DNA of 64,000 nt from Novosphingobium sp. G106 (GCF_019075875.1 NZ_JAHOOZ010000001.1:4526001-4590000); one strand, 5' to 3'; numbered from the stretch's first letter, positions 9,473 through 19,574 are shown. A program made the numbers and translations. Notes: generated by a model from the letters alone, not told the origin.

Positions 9473-9577
9473 CGACGCTGGCTTGTGGCGGCTCGCCGCA
9501 TTCTGCGCAAGCGCGGGGAACGGACGGTCGTGCGGGGCATTGATCTGGCAGTTGAATTACTCCCGGGAGATCGTGCC

Positions 9578-10267
9578 ATGGCCTTCACCGCCGCCCTGCC
9601 TCTGCATTCGCGTCAATCGTTCGGCGCGCTGCTCGGGCGCCAGTCGCCGCGCCGCATCGCCGGCGAGATCGCGCTAGGCGCCGCCGGTCTCGCGATCGGC
9701 GGGCTGGCGCTCTATTTCCTCAAGGAACGCAGCCAGGAGGAAGCCGAGCACACGGTGATCGAGCGCGATGGCGCCTTTACCGTGCGCCGCTACGCGCGCC
9801 TCGTGACCGCCGAGGTCACGCGTTACGGAACGATCGCCGATGCCATGGACGAGGGCTTCCGGCCGCTGTTCGACTATATTTCGAACAAGCACGATTCGCG
9901 GATGACGGGCGCAACCGGGCGCAAGATCGCGATGACGGTACCCGTGACCGTGTCGCCGGCCGACAAGCCGGGCGCCTGGACGATCCGCTTCGTCATGCCG
10001 CGGTCTTGGAGCCGCGCCACTTTGCCAGAGGCGGCGAACGGCGTGACGCTTGGCGAGCGGGCGCCGCGCACTCTTGCAGCGGTGCGGTTCAACGGGCGCG
10101 GCACCGACCGCGATCTGATCGCGGCCAAGCGCGACGAACTGCTCGCCTGGGTTGAAAAACGCGGCCTGCAGACGCTCGGCGAACCCGAATTCGCCGCCTA
10201 TAACGCTCCCATCGTGCCCGGCGCGCTGCGCCGCAACGAGTGGTGGGTGGAAGTTGGCAGCCTCTAA
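9578..10267 (+). CDS. SOUL family heme-binding protein
   Basis: 229 residues from an ATG with CGGGAGA just upstream; the frame stays open for about 970 bases further back, but that stretch is antisense to lnt. A membrane segment (IALGAAGLAIGGLALYFL, about residues 30-47) anchors the protein. The rest is a SOUL domain: AFTVRRYARLVTAEV, GRKIAMTVPV, TIRFVMPRSW and the C-terminal RNEWWVEV. SOUL proteins bind heme or tetrapyrroles; the role in bacteria is not settled. It is divergent from lnt. Confidence 0.85.
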   Translation: MAFTAALPLHSRQSFGALLGRQSPRRIAGEIALGAAGLAIGGLALYFLKERSQEEAEHTVIERDGAFTVRRYARLVTAEVTRYGTIADAMDEGFRPLFDYISNKHDSRMTGATGRKIAMTVPVTVSPADKPGAWTIRFVMPRSWSRATLPEAANGVTLGERAPRTLAAVRFNGRGTDRDLIAAKRDELLAWVEKRGLQTLGEPEFAAYNAPIVPGALRRNEWWVEVGSL

Positions 10268-10268
10268 C

Positions 10269-10298
10269 GAAAAACCTCCCCGTTTGCGGCGGGGAGGT
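10269..10298 (-). terminator. terminator of the DUF4167 gene
   Basis: Stem CCTCCCCG (10275-10282) with CGGGGAGG (10290-10297), extended by an A-T pair, loop TTTGCGG. On the minus strand it is followed by a run of five T, so it ends the DUF4167 transcript; it may also stop the SOUL gene coming from the other side. Confidence 0.75.
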
Positions 10299-10306
10299 CT
10301 TCGTGA

Positions 10307-11146
10307 TCAGTCTACCGTTTCGAGCGTCTCGCCGGCGGGCGGTTTGGGCCGCCGGGCGCGCGGGGCGCGGCGCGGCTTAGCCTCCGGCTCGGGAGCCGCT
10401 TCGGCCGGAACCTCGACACTTTCCTCGCGTCCCGCAGAGATCGCCGGTGGCAGGATCGACGGATCGAAGCCCTGCGGCGCGTCGTTGTCGCTGTCGTTGC
10501 TCTCACGGCGAGGACGGCGATCTTCGCGGCGCGGCTTGAGGCCGCGGCTGCCGCGGACGAAGGGATTTTCGGGCGGCTCGTAGGGCGAGCGCTGCTCGGC
10601 CGCTTCGCTCGAACCGCTATCGTCGCTGGTGGTGTCGTCGCTCGCGGTATCGCGGCGCTGCTCGGGCTGGCGCTCGGTGCGCTCCGGGCGGTCGCTCCGC
10701 TCCGGCCGTTCACGCGGGCCGCTCTGCACTGGACGGTCGTCCTGGCGCTGCGGGCGATCCTCGCGTTCGCGACGATGCGGCTGGTCGTAGGCCGTGTAGT
10801 CGTCCGCGGCGTATTCCGAGCCGTATTCGCTCTCATCGCGCTCGCGCTCGCCTTCGCCGCCTTCCTGCCAGCGATCCGTGCGGGGCTGGCGCGATTCTTC
10901 CTGGCGTTGGCGCTGGTCGGCGAGCACGCGGAAATAGTGATCGGCGAACTGGAGGTAATATTCCTCCTGCACGCGGTCGCCATTCAGGTGCGCGTCGTGC
11001 GCCAGCTTGCGATATTTCTCGAGCAGCTGGGGCGCATTGCCGCGCGCCCGGCTGTCGATCCGGTTGACGTTCTGGCCGCCGCCCTGCTGGCGATTGTTGT
11101 TGTTACCCCGGCCGCGCCGGCGGTTATTCCCACGATTATTGTTCAA
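10307..11146 (-). CDS. DUF4167 domain protein, putative RNA-associated
   Basis: 279 residues. The N-terminus is very Asn/Arg/Gly-rich (MNNNRGNNRRRGRGNNNNRQ). It is followed by the DUF4167 core (NAPQLLEKYRKLAHDAHL, then QEEYYLQFADHYFRVL, about residues 37-75) and a long disordered, highly charged tail with many Arg-Glu pairs ending in a basic PRAPRARRPKPP stretch. The domain is typical of alphaproteobacteria and its function is unknown. The RGN-rich composition and its place after prmC/prfA suggest RNA or ribosome association, which is inference. The 241-base gap upstream (11147-11387) holds no gene I can see and presumably carries its promoter. Confidence 0.85.
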   Translation of the reverse strand: MNNNRGNNRRRGRGNNNNRQQGGGQNVNRIDSRARGNAPQLLEKYRKLAHDAHLNGDRVQEEYYLQFADHYFRVLADQRQRQEESRQPRTDRWQEGGEGERERDESEYGSEYAADDYTAYDQPHRREREDRPQRQDDRPVQSGPRERPERSDRPERTERQPEQRRDTASDDTTSDDSGSSEAAEQRSPYEPPENPFVRGSRGLKPRREDRRPRRESNDSDNDAPQGFDPSILPPAISAGREESVEVPAEAAPEPEAKPRRAPRARRPKPPAGETLETVD

Positions 11147-11387
11147 GGGTGATATTCCTCAGCAGCCCCTGGGCTCCGCCGGGACAAAAGTCCGGACGGC
11201 ATTTCGCACGCCTATCTTCCACAAACCCGCAGAGGGACCCGTGGTCCCGACATCTGCGCCCGGCGAGCGGCTTATTTTCCGCGAGCCTAGGCAAATGTTG
11301 GAGTGAAACCGGCCGAATGGGAAGCGTGCATCCATCCGCTGGTTACAACGCCAGATAAGCACGGTTCGGGTAAATGCCAAGTGAAAA

Positions 11388-12221
11388 TTATGGCATAAGC
11401 GAAAGTTCTAGCGCGCGGGGGCGGCCGCCGAGATCGCGGTGGAGTTTTGCAGCGAAGCCGGCCTCTGCCGCGATGGCGGTGACGGCTTCGGCCTGGGTGT
11501 GGCCGATCTCCAGAATCGCGATGCCGCCTGGGTTCAGCAGCTTGGGCAATTGCGGGATGAGGATGCAGTAGTCGTCGAGGCCCTCAGGTCCGGCAAAAAG
11601 CGCGCCATGCGGCTCGTGGGTGCGAACCGAGGGCGCAAGGTCGGCATCGGTTTCGACATAGGGCGGGTTGGCGAGGATCAGATCGAACGACCCGCCCAGC
11701 AGGTCGGACCAGCCGGGCTGACGCCAGTCGGCCTGCACCATTTGCGCGCGGTCGGACAGATCGAGGCATAGGGCATTGTCCTGCGCCACCGCCAATGCCG
11801 CCACAGAGCGGTCGATGCCGATGCCTTCCGCCTCCGGCAATTCGCTCAGCACCGCCAGCAGCAGTGCGCCCGATCCGGTGCCGCAATCGAGTATGCGGAC
11901 GGCGTCGGCGCGCGCGGTCAGCGCGGCCTCGACCAACACCTCGCTATCGCCACGCGGGATCAGGACATCGGCGGTGACGCGGAAATCGTGGCCGTAGAAC
12001 TCCTGATGCCCGAGGATATAGGCGACCGGTTCGTGGTTCTGCCGCCTTTCGAGTAAAGCGGCGAAGCCGTCGGGCGCTGTGCTGTCCATGTGCCGCAGCA
12101 GCAGGTCCGAGCGAGAAACGCCCAGCGCCTCGGCCATCAGCAGTTCGGCGTCGAGGCGCGGGGTGTCGGACGAGGCTTCGAGCGCCGCTGCAGCTTCACG
12201 CAGCGTCTGGGCGATCGTCAC
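11388..12221 (-). CDS. prmC: release factor glutamine N5-methyltransferase
   Basis: 277 residues from the GTG at 12221, chosen because GAGGGCGG lies just upstream and the family N-terminus begins here; an ATG at 12275 would sit inside prfA. PrmC methylates the Gln of the GGQ motif in release factors. It has the N-terminal helical domain (QTLREAAAALE), the SAM-binding DCGTGSGA (112-119) and the substrate-binding NPPY (185-188). It is 10 bases downstream of prfA, whose product it modifies, so the two are co-expressed. Confidence 0.93.
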   Translation of the reverse strand: MTIAQTLREAAAALEASSDTPRLDAELLMAEALGVSRSDLLLRHMDSTAPDGFAALLERRQNHEPVAYILGHQEFYGHDFRVTADVLIPRGDSEVLVEAALTARADAVRILDCGTGSGALLLAVLSELPEAEGIGIDRSVAALAVAQDNALCLDLSDRAQMVQADWRQPGWSDLLGGSFDLILANPPYVETDADLAPSVRTHEPHGALFAGPEGLDDYCILIPQLPKLLNPGGIAILEIGHTQAEAVTAIAAEAGFAAKLHRDLGGRPRALELSLMP

Positions 12222-12231
12222 GAATCCGCCC

Positions 12232-13311
12232 TCATTCCCCCAGGGCCGCCAGCCGCTTGGCCTGGTCCTCGGCAATCAGCGCGTCGATCAGTTCGGCGAG
12301 GCCGGGGCCTTCGAGGATCTCGGGCAGGCGATGCAAGGTCAGGTTGATGCGGTGATCGGTCACCCGGCCCTGCGGGAAGTTGTAGGTGCGGATGCGTTCG
12401 GAGCGGTCGCCCGAGCCGACCATGGCCTTGCGCGCCTCGGCCTCGGCGCCCTGCACTTCGGCGCGGCGCAGGTCGTAGAGCCGCGTGCGCAGCACCTGCA
12501 TCGCCTTGTCCTTGTTCTTGTGCTGGCTGCGCTGGTCCTGCTGGATGACGACGAGCCCTGTCGGCAGGTGGGTCAACCGCACTGCCGAATCGGTGGTGTT
12601 GACGTGCTGGCCGCCGGCGCCGCTGGCGCGGTAAATGTCGATCTTGATGTCGCCCGGATCGATCTGGACGTCGACCTCGTCGGGCTCGGGCAGCACCGCG
12701 ACGGTTGCCGCCGAGGTGTGGATACGCCCCCCGCTCTCGGTCACGGGCACGCGCTGGACGCGGTGCACGCCGCTTTCGAACTTCAATTTGGCGAAGACGC
12801 CGTTGCCGGCGATGTTGGCGACCACTTCCTTGAAGCCACCGAGCTCGTTGGCATTGGCTGAGACCATTTCGACCCGCCAGCCGCGGTCGGCGGCATAGCG
12901 CTCGTACATGCGGTAGAGGTCGGCGGCGAACAGCGCCGCTTCGTCGCCGCCGGTGCCGGCGCGGATTTCGAGCATTGCGGGCCGCGAATCGGCCGAATCG
13001 CGCGGTAGCATGGCGATCGACAGCTTGTGTTCGGCCTCGGGGAGTTCGGCCTTGAGGCTGGTGATCTCCTCGTCGGCCAGCGCGCGCATCTCGGCATCGG
13101 TTTCGTTGAGGGCCGAGAGGCTGGCCAGTTCCTCGCGCATCGAGGTGACGTCGCGCGCGGCGCGGGCGACGGGTTCCAGCTCGGCATAGTCGCGGCTCGC
13201 GGCGACAAACTCAGCGCCTTCGAGCGTGCCCGAAGCCAGCCGCGCCTCGAGCTCGGCGAAACGCGATGCGATCTGGGCAAGGCGTGCGTCAGAAACAGAC
13301 ATCAGCTCCAC
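12232..13311 (-). CDS. prfA: peptide chain release factor 1
   Basis: 359 residues, the standard RF1 length. It ends translation at UAA and UAG. The peptidyl-tRNA hydrolysis motif [15 protein letters not shown] is present (GGQ at 233-235). The codon-recognition tripeptide reads PVT (189-191), a known variant of PxT. Two start codons nine bases apart are possible (13311 or 13302). It belongs to a same-strand run hisS-prfA-prmC-DUF4167, with an inverted repeat element between hisS and prfA. Confidence 0.95.
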   Translation of the reverse strand: MELMSVSDARLAQIASRFAELEARLASGTLEGAEFVAASRDYAELEPVARAARDVTSMREELASLSALNETDAEMRALADEEITSLKAELPEAEHKLSIAMLPRDSADSRPAMLEIRAGTGGDEAALFAADLYRMYERYAADRGWRVEMVSANANELGGFKEVVANIAGNGVFAKLKFESGVHRVQRVPVTESGGRIHTSAATVAVLPEPDEVDVQIDPGDIKIDIYRASGAGGQHVNTTDSAVRLTHLPTGLVVIQQDQRSQHKNKDKAMQVLRTRLYDLRRAEVQGAEAEARKAMVGSGDRSERIRTYNFPQGRVTDHRINLTLHRLPEILEGPGLAELIDALIAEDQAKRLAALGE

Positions 13312-13317
13312 ACTCCC

Positions 13318-13420
13318 CCGTCACCCCTGCGAAGGCAGGGGCCCAACAGACGGTGCCTCCACGAGCCTTGCGTGTCAGGACGAGAGCTCGGCTGGGCCCC
13401 TGCCTTTGCAGGGGTGACGG
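13318..13420. repeat. long inverted repeat between hisS and prfA
   Basis: Two 28-base arms, 13318-13345 and 13393-13420, are reverse complements with a single mismatch and enclose a 47-base centre. The arms have the core CACCCCTGCGAAGGCAGGGG, which itself holds a short palindrome. This is a dispersed intergenic repeat type common in sphingomonad genomes. As RNA it would fold into a very stable hairpin between two co-oriented genes. Confidence 0.85.
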
Positions 13421-13441
13421 AAAGAAAGGCTGCGTACAAAA

Positions 13442-14683
13442 TCAAAGCCCGGGCGCCAGGATCGCGTGGATCGACTGGGTTTGGCTTTCATCGACGTTCG
13501 CGCCACGCAGGTTCACGCGGAGATCGCCATCGATGAGGTTGATGCTGGCGAGATGGGTCGCTCCAGCCTTCGCAGCCTTGTCGAAACGTTTCTTCGGCGA
13601 GCCGGTGGCAACAATGTCGGCGGTAAAGCCCTTGCGACGCAGCTCTGCGAGTTTGGCCATCGCGAAGGCGAAAGCCTCGTCATTTTCGAGTGCGATCATG
13701 ACATCCAGTGTGTCGGCAGGGACTGCCCCGGCATCCGCCACCAGCATCGCTAGCCGCTCGATCCCCGCGGCCCAGCCCACCGCCGGCGTATGCGCGCCGC
13801 CGAGTGTCTCGATCAGCCCGTCGTAGCGTCCGCCGCCGAGCACGGTGCCTTGCGCACCCAGCCGGTCGGTGACGAATTCGAAGGCGGTGTGGCGGTAGTA
13901 GTCGAGGCCGCGGACAAGCGCCGGCGCGCGCGTCCATTCGACGCCTGCGGCATCGAGCCCGGCGCAGACCTTGCCGAAGAAGTCCTGCGCTTCACCCGAC
14001 AGGAAATCGTCGATCTTCGGCGCATCGGCCGTGAACGGCTTGTCGCGCGGGTCCTTGCTATCCAGAATCCGCAGCGGGTTGCGTTCCAGCCGGTCCTGGC
14101 TGTCCTCGCTCAGCTCCGCACGGTGGCTCTGGAAGTAATCGATCAGCGCCAGCCGCCAGGCCTCGCGGCTCGGCGCGTCGCCCAGCGTGTTGAGCTGCAG
14201 CGTCACGCCATCCGAAATACCCAGTTCCTTGAGGAGCTGATCGGCCATCACAAGCAGTTCGACGTCCGACTGCGGTTCGGCCGCGCCGATGATTTCCGCA
14301 TCAAGCTGGTGGAACTGGCGATAGCGGCCCTTCTGCGGGCGCTCGTAGCGGAACAGCGGGCCGTGGGTCGCCAGCTTGAGCGGCGCATGCTGCTGCCAGC
14401 CGTTGGTCAGGTAGGCGCGGGCGATGCCAGCGGTGAATTCGGGGCGCAGGGTCAACGATTCGTCGCCCCGATCGAGGAACGAATACATCTCCTTCGAGAC
14501 CACGTCGGTGGTCTCGCCCAGCGAGCGGCTGAACACGGCGGTCTTCTCGAACACCGGCATTTCGGCGCGACGGAAGCGGTAGAGCTTGCGCACCCGCTCG
14601 AAAGTTTCGACGACGCGCGCGAAAGCCTCCGCCTCGGCGCCGAAGATGTCCTGGGTGCCTCTGATGGCCTGCGGTGTTTCCAT
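13442..14683 (-). CDS. hisS: histidine-tRNA ligase
   Basis: 413 residues from the ATG at 14683 ([15 protein letters not shown], the canonical beginning); an earlier ATG would overlap the divergent M61 peptidase gene. Class II aminoacyl-tRNA synthetase motifs are present: motif 2 [19 protein letters not shown], the histidine-binding [15 protein letters not shown], and motif 3 in [14 protein letters not shown]. The C-terminal anticodon-binding domain ends [15 protein letters not shown]. It charges tRNA-His and heads the hisS-prfA-prmC-DUF4167 run. Confidence 0.95.
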   Translation of the reverse strand: METPQAIRGTQDIFGAEAEAFARVVETFERVRKLYRFRRAEMPVFEKTAVFSRSLGETTDVVSKEMYSFLDRGDESLTLRPEFTAGIARAYLTNGWQQHAPLKLATHGPLFRYERPQKGRYRQFHQLDAEIIGAAEPQSDVELLVMADQLLKELGISDGVTLQLNTLGDAPSREAWRLALIDYFQSHRAELSEDSQDRLERNPLRILDSKDPRDKPFTADAPKIDDFLSGEAQDFFGKVCAGLDAAGVEWTRAPALVRGLDYYRHTAFEFVTDRLGAQGTVLGGGRYDGLIETLGGAHTPAVGWAAGIERLAMLVADAGAVPADTLDVMIALENDEAFAFAMAKLAELRRKGFTADIVATGSPKKRFDKAAKAGATHLASINLIDGDLRVNLRGANVDESQTQSIHAILAPGL

Positions 14684-14767
14684 GGCGGCGCGCTTAGCCC
14701 CATTGCGCTTCGGGGAAAAGAGCCAGGCTTCCTTGCCCGAACGCCCCGATGCCGCCAAGATCGCGCG

Positions 14768-16729
14768 ATGAAGAGCCTAATAATTGCCGCAGCGCGGACG
14801 ACCGCGCTTTTCCTGCCCACTATCGCCGCCGCCCAAGGGACGGTACCCAGCGCGCCCCCTGGTGCTCCCATGGCCGCGCCGATCACGCAGAGCGTGCCCG
14901 ATCCGGTAGATGCGCCTTACCCCGGTGGGACGATCCGGCTCGACATCGACGCCAGCGATACGCAGCGCGGCGCCTACCGCGTCACCGAGTCGATCCCGCT
15001 TACCCCCGGCGCCAAAAAGCTGACGCTGCTGTTCCCGCAATGGCTGCCCGGCAACCACGGCCCGCGCGGGCCGCTGGCCGAGCTGGTCGACGTCCGCTTC
15101 TTCGCCGACGGCAAGCCCCTGACCTGGCAGCGCGATCCGGTCGAGGTCTATGCCTTCCATGTCGACCTTCCTGTCGGCGCGCGCGAACTGGTCGCCAAAT
15201 TCATCCACACCTCACCGCTGCAGACCTCGGAAGGGCGCATCACGATGACGCCCGAGATGCTCAACCTCCAGTGGGAGAAGATGAGCCTCTATCCCGCCGG
15301 GCATTACGTCCGCCGCATCCGCATCAAGCCGGCGGTGACTTTCCCTAAGGGTTGGACCGCGGCCACGGCGCTCGACGGCGCGCAGGCGTCGGGCGACAAA
15401 GTCACCTGGGCCGAGACCGACTACGAGACGCTGGTCGATTCGCCAATCTTCGCCGGCGTCAATTTCCGCAAGTGGACTCTGGGGCACGACGTCACGCTCA
15501 ACGTGGTGGCCGACGAGCCCGAACTGCTCGCCGTCTCGCCCGAGAACCTCGCCAAGTTCTCGTCGCTGGTCGACGAGGCGCTGGCGGTGTTCGGCAAGCC
15601 GGCTTTCGACCACTACGAATTCCTCCTCGCACTGACCGACCGGATGGGCGGCATCGGCCTCGAACACCTGCGTTCGAGCGAGAACCAGATGGAGCCGAAG
15701 AACTTCATCGACTGGGAGGGGATGGACTGGGACCGCAACGTCCTGCCGCACGAATTCACCCACAGCTGGAACGGCAAGTACCGCCGCCCGGCACGGCTCT
15801 GGACGCCCGACTACCGCCAGCCGATGCAGGACGACCTGCTCTGGGTCTACGAGGGCCAGACGCAGTTCTGGGGCTTCGTCCTCGCCGCCCGCTCGGGCCT
15901 GCAGACCAGGGAGACGGTGCTCGGCATGCTGGCGACCCAGGCCGGCGGTTACAGCGAGCAGCCGGGACGCGCCTGGCGCTCGGTCGAGGATACCACGCTC
16001 GATCCGGTCTTCGCGGCGCGCAAGCCCAAGCCCTACGGCTCGCTGGCGCGCAGCGAGGACTACTACAACGAAGGCGCACTGATCTGGCTGGAGGCCGACC
16101 AGGTGATCCGCAGCGGCACCGGCGGGCGCAAGGGGCTCGACGACTTCGCGCGCTCGTTCTTCTCCTACGCCGGCGGTGGCCACAGCTCGGCGACCTACGA
16201 GTTCGCTGACGTCGTGGCGGCATTGAATGCGGTCTATCCCTATGATTGGGCGACATTCCTGCACACGCGCATCGAGGGCACGGGCCAGCCCGCCCCGGTC
16301 GCCGGCATCGAGCGCGCCGGCTATCGCCTGGTCTGGCGCGACGCGCCCAATCCTTTCGACAAGGCGCGGATGGACGATGCCAAGAACCTCAGTCTCTATC
16401 ACTCGCTTGGCGTGACGATCGACCGCGAGGGCACAGTCACCAGCACGCGCTGGGACAGCCCGGCGTTCAACGCGGGCGTGGTCAACGGCGCCAAGATCGT
16501 CGCGGTGAACGGCCGCGCCTATGACGGCGAGAAGCTGCAGCAGGCGATCACCGCGGCCAAGGGCGGGAGCAAGCCGATCGAGCTGTTGATCAAGCGCGGC
16601 GACAAGTTCTTCACCGTGCCGGTCGGTTACTATGGCGGCCTGCGCTGGCCGTGGCTCGAACGCGCGGGCAAGAGCACTGCGCCGCTCGACCAGTTGCTTG
16701 CCCCGCGTCGCAGTACGGCACTGAAATGA
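14768..16729 (+). CDS. M61 family metallopeptidase with PDZ domain
   Basis: 653 residues. A signal peptide (to about AAAQG at residue 23) sends it to the periplasm. An N-terminal beta domain (residues 45-210) is followed by the catalytic domain with [14 protein letters not shown], zinc ligands H328 and H332 and general base E329, the M61 (glycyl aminopeptidase) signature. A C-terminal PDZ domain begins near [13 protein letters not shown]. The start is the ATG at 14768, 84 bases from the divergent hisS. The last bases overlap the next gene (ATGA), so the membrane protein downstream is translationally coupled. Confidence 0.9.
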   Translation: MKSLIIAAARTTALFLPTIAAAQGTVPSAPPGAPMAAPITQSVPDPVDAPYPGGTIRLDIDASDTQRGAYRVTESIPLTPGAKKLTLLFPQWLPGNHGPRGPLAELVDVRFFADGKPLTWQRDPVEVYAFHVDLPVGARELVAKFIHTSPLQTSEGRITMTPEMLNLQWEKMSLYPAGHYVRRIRIKPAVTFPKGWTAATALDGAQASGDKVTWAETDYETLVDSPIFAGVNFRKWTLGHDVTLNVVADEPELLAVSPENLAKFSSLVDEALAVFGKPAFDHYEFLLALTDRMGGIGLEHLRSSENQMEPKNFIDWEGMDWDRNVLPHEFTHSWNGKYRRPARLWTPDYRQPMQDDLLWVYEGQTQFWGFVLAARSGLQTRETVLGMLATQAGGYSEQPGRAWRSVEDTTLDPVFAARKPKPYGSLARSEDYYNEGALIWLEADQVIRSGTGGRKGLDDFARSFFSYAGGGHSSATYEFADVVAALNAVYPYDWATFLHTRIEGTGQPAPVAGIERAGYRLVWRDAPNPFDKARMDDAKNLSLYHSLGVTIDREGTVTSTRWDSPAFNAGVVNGAKIVAVNGRAYDGEKLQQAITAAKGGSKPIELLIKRGDKFFTVPVGYYGGLRWPWLERAGKSTAPLDQLLAPRRSTALK

Positions 16730-17391
16730 CCGCGCGTCGGCCTACGGTGGGCAACCGGCTCGCGCCGGCGCGGTTCATCGGTTTCCTCGTGGTGCTGGTC
16801 GGCGGCTATCTGGTGTCGCATTGGCTGCTGGGGAACAGCGATTGGAAGGACGCCGTGGCGCTGGCGTTCGACCTCGCCGCGGTCTGCTTCCTGATCTCGC
16901 TGGTGCCTCTGCTCAAGCACGGCACCACCGCGGTCATGCGGCTTCATGCCGAGGAAAACGACGCAAATCGGCTGATGGTGCTGGTGATCACCTCGCTGCT
17001 GACGCTGGTCGTCATGGTGGCGGTCAGCGGCGAACTCGACCGCGTCAACAAGGGCGACCTGCTGTCGGCGGCCAAGCTGGTCGCGACGCTGCTGCTGATC
17101 TGGCTTTTCGCCAATTCGGTCTATGCCTTGCACTATGCCCACGCGTTCTACTCGCACGATCCCAAAACCGGCGGTGACAGCGCTGGAATAGACTTCCCCG
17201 GCACCAAGACACCGTCCTATTCGGACTTCGCCTATTTCGCCTTCACCCTGGGCATGACCTTCCAGACTTCGGACGTGGAAATCAGCGCGCCGGCGATCCG
17301 CCAGGTGGCGCTGCTGCACAGCTTCGCCGCCTTCATCTTCAACATCGGCGTAATCGCCTTCACCATCAATGTGCTGGGCGGAAGTGGCTGA
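16726..17391 (+). CDS. DUF1345 membrane protein
   Basis: 221 residues. The ATG overlaps the stop of the M61 gene by four bases (ATGA). About five hydrophobic helices are visible (residues near 18-35, 42-60, 82-100, 118-138 and 193-215), with the conserved block HYAHAFYSHDP followed by DFPGTKTPSYSDFAYFAFTLGMTFQTSD that defines DUF1345. The function of the family is unknown; that loop resembles the selectivity loop of small ion channels, which is only an impression. Confidence 0.85.
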   Translation: MTARRPTVGNRLAPARFIGFLVVLVGGYLVSHWLLGNSDWKDAVALAFDLAAVCFLISLVPLLKHGTTAVMRLHAEENDANRLMVLVITSLLTLVVMVAVSGELDRVNKGDLLSAAKLVATLLLIWLFANSVYALHYAHAFYSHDPKTGGDSAGIDFPGTKTPSYSDFAYFAFTLGMTFQTSDVEISAPAIRQVALLHSFAAFIFNIGVIAFTINVLGGSG

Positions 17392-17472
17392 TCCGCGAGG
17401 ATCAAGAAAACTCCTGCATGACTGACGCAGGTTCCTGTTGCGGCGCAGCATGGTCACGGCTAGGGGCGCGGC

Positions 17473-18012
17473 ATGCGTATCGACCTGATCCCCGTTGGCG
17501 ACAATCCGCCCGAGAGCCTGAACGTCATCATCGAAGTGCCAGTCGGCGGCGAACCCGTGAAATACGAGTTCGACAAGGCCTCCGGCGCGCTGTTCGTCGA
17601 CCGGATCCTGCACACGCCGATGCGCTATCCGGCCAACTACGGCTTCATCCCGCATACGCTCTCGCCCGATGGCGATCCGCTCGACGCGTTGGTCATCGCG
17701 CGCTCGCCCTTCGTCCCAGGCTGCGTCGTGCGCGCCCGTCCGATCGCGGTGCTAAACCTGGAAGACGAAGCCGGCGGTGACGAAAAGCTGGTCTGCGTGC
17801 CCGACGACAAGACCTTCCCCTATTATTCCGACGTCGCCGAGAAGGACGACCTGCCCGGCATCGTCATGGAGCAGATCGAGCACTTCTTCACGCACTACAA
17901 GGATCTCGAGAAGACCAAGTGGGTGCGCATCGGCAAGTGGGGCGGTGCCGAAGATGCCCGCCGCGTCACGATCGAGGCGATCGAGCGCGCCAAGGAAGCC
18001 AAGGGCAAGTAA
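17473..18012 (+). CDS. ppa: inorganic pyrophosphatase
   Basis: 179 residues, a family I soluble pyrophosphatase that hydrolyses pyrophosphate and so drives biosynthetic reactions. Signature residues: the acidic DGDPLDALVI motif, KYEFDKASGALFVDR at the N-terminus, and the later EDEAGGDEKLVCVPDD and FFTHYKDLE blocks that complete the metal site. It stands alone, 81 bases after the DUF1345 gene. The sequence as read lets pmbA run antisense through its 3' end, probably through an indel in pmbA. Confidence 0.95.
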   Translation: MRIDLIPVGDNPPESLNVIIEVPVGGEPVKYEFDKASGALFVDRILHTPMRYPANYGFIPHTLSPDGDPLDALVIARSPFVPGCVVRARPIAVLNLEDEAGGDEKLVCVPDDKTFPYYSDVAEKDDLPGIVMEQIEHFFTHYKDLEKTKWVRIGKWGGAEDARRVTIEAIERAKEAKGK

Positions 18013-19466
18013 CCCTCGTCTAGCGCCTGTGCTTCGACAAGTTCAGCATGAGCGGATGCTGTTTGAAGCCAAGCCCCGCTCAGCCTGAGCTTGTCGAAGG
18101 CCAAGCGCGGCGTTGGCCTCAATCCCCCCGCGATGATCATCCCGTCGATTCGGATCGTGGGCACGTTGATCGGGCGGAACCACTCCAGGTCATTGGCCGG
18201 CGTCAGCGCCGCATACATGTCGATGAGATTGCCGGCGATGGTGAACTCTGCCACCGGACCGGCGCGCTGGCCGTCGACGATGCGGAAGCCCGAGGCGCCG
18301 CGGCTATAGTCGCCGGTCACGCCGTTGACCCCTTGGCCGATCAGTTCGGTGATATAGACCCCATCCTTGATGTCGGCCATCAGCGCCTCGGGGCTCGCGC
18401 TGCCCGCGGCGAGGTGCAAGTTGCTCACCGACACGCCCGGCGCGCCGCCGTGCCCGCGCGAGGCGTGGCCGGTAGGCTGCATGTCGAGCTGGCGGGCCGA
18501 GGCGCTTTCCAGCAGCCAGCCGGCGATCCGCCCGGCTTCGACGAGGTTGCGCGCAGTGGTCGCCAGGCCCTCGCCATCGAACGGACGCGACCGAAGGCCG
18601 CGGGGGCGGTGCGGATCCTCGACGATGGAGACGCCGCTGTCGAGCAGCTGCTCGCCCAGCCGGTCGAGCAGGAAGCTGGCGCGCCGCGCGATCGAGGAGC
18701 CGGCCATGGCACCGATCAGGTGGCTGACCAAGGTGCCGCCGACACGTGGATCGAACACCACGGGCATCGTCCCGCTCTTGAGCTTGCCGGGATTGAGCCG
18801 TGCTACCGCGCGTGAACCGGCCAGCTGGCCGATCTCGAGCGGCGTCGGCAGGTCTGCGCCGTGGCGAGCCGAGCGCCAGCCATAGTCGCGCTGCATGTCG
18901 GCGCCTTCGCCGGCGATGACGCTGGCGCTGAGGCCATGGCTGGTCGTGGCATAGGAGCCCGAGAAGCCGTGGCTGGTGGCAAGCGCGAACAGACCGCGAC
19001 CCGAGCTGGCGCCGCCGCCTTCGGAATTGGTCACGCCGGGCACGGCGCGCGCCGCGTCCTCGGCCGCCTCGGCCATTTCGCGCAGCAGGCGAGGGCTCGG
19101 CTCGGCTGGGTCTTCCAGGTCGAGCGCGGGGTAGGGCCCCTTGGTCAGCAGCTCGGCGGGCGCGAGGCCGGCATAGGGATCCTCGGGCGCCGAGCGCGCC
19201 ATGGCGACCGCGCGCGCCGCGAGCTCGTCGAGCGCGGCGTCGCCCATGTCGCTCGAACCGATCGAGGCCGAACGCGTGCCGATGAATACGCGCAGGCCGA
19301 TGTGCTCGCTTTCCGAGCGCTCGACATCCTCGAGCTTGCCGAGCCGCACCTGGATGCTTTCGGAAGCGTCGGCCGAATAGACCGCGTCGCCGGCATCGGC
19401 ACCGGCACGCCGCGCGCGTTCGAGCAGCGCCAGCGCGCGTTCCTGTGCGGCTTCAAGGCTGAGCAT
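17895..19466 (-). CDS. pmbA: TldD/PmbA family metalloprotease subunit PmbA
   Basis: Read literally the frame gives 523 residues, but PmbA proteins end soon after the RIDGMIIAG motif, reached here at about residue 447. A run of six G follows (+ strand C at 18124-18129); with five G the frame would read GAT TGA and stop at 18119, giving the normal 448-residue protein. The 75 extra residues are translated repeat plus antisense ppa and are probably not real. The body is typical: N-terminal VRLGKLEDVERSESEHIGLRVF, central VVFDPRVGGTLVSHLIG, and SNLHLAAG near the C-terminus. With TldD, PmbA acts as a protease on peptides such as microcin B17 precursor and CcdA. AGGAG precedes the ATG. Confidence 0.9.
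   Translation of the reverse strand: MLSLEAAQERALALLERARRAGADAGDAVYSADASESIQVRLGKLEDVERSESEHIGLRVFIGTRSASIGSSDMGDAALDELAARAVAMARSAPEDPYAGLAPAELLTKGPYPALDLEDPAEPSPRLLREMAEAAEDAARAVPGVTNSEGGGASSGRGLFALATSHGFSGSYATTSHGLSASVIAGEGADMQRDYGWRSARHGADLPTPLEIGQLAGSRAVARLNPGKLKSGTMPVVFDPRVGGTLVSHLIGAMAGSSIARRASFLLDRLGEQLLDSGVSIVEDPHRPRGLRSRPFDGEGLATTARNLVEAGRIAGWLLESASARQLDMQPTGHASRGHGGAPGVSVSNLHLAAGSASPEALMADIKDGVYITELIGQGVNGVTGDYSRGASGFRIVDGQRAGPVAEFTIAGNLIDMYAALTPANDLEWFRPINVPTIRIDGMIIAGGLRPTPRLAFDKLRLSGAWLQTASAHAELVEAQALDEGYLPLASLARSIASIVTRRASSAPPHLPMRTHLVFSRSL
18032..18099. repeat. inverted repeat with the TTCGACAAG core
   Basis: Arms 18032-18055 (CTTCGACAAGTTCAGCATGA...) and 18076-18099 are imperfect reverse complements (three mismatches in 24) with a 20-base centre. 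The core CTTCGACAAGCTCAGG is a dispersed palindromic element frequent in sphingomonads. It lies between the convergent ppa and pmbA ends and may also act as a terminator. Confidence 0.75.
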
Positions 19467-19574
19467 CCCAAAACTCCTACAGGCGCGCGAAAGAAGCGCG
19501 CAGGGCGGCTCTAGTCCCGGCTGGCAGGAAGGGCAATGTCAGGAAAGAAGAGGGATTTTTAGGCGAAAGCCAAT

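Noticed and set aside
8609..9577. A long upstream extension of the SOUL gene over lnt.
   Set aside because: It is antisense to lnt, is Gln/Arg-rich, and the natural start with a ribosome site is at 9578.
17895..18118. A true C-terminal extension of PmbA.
   Set aside because: It is built of a repeat and antisense ppa, and one base less in the G run restores a normal stop; kept only as a literal reading.
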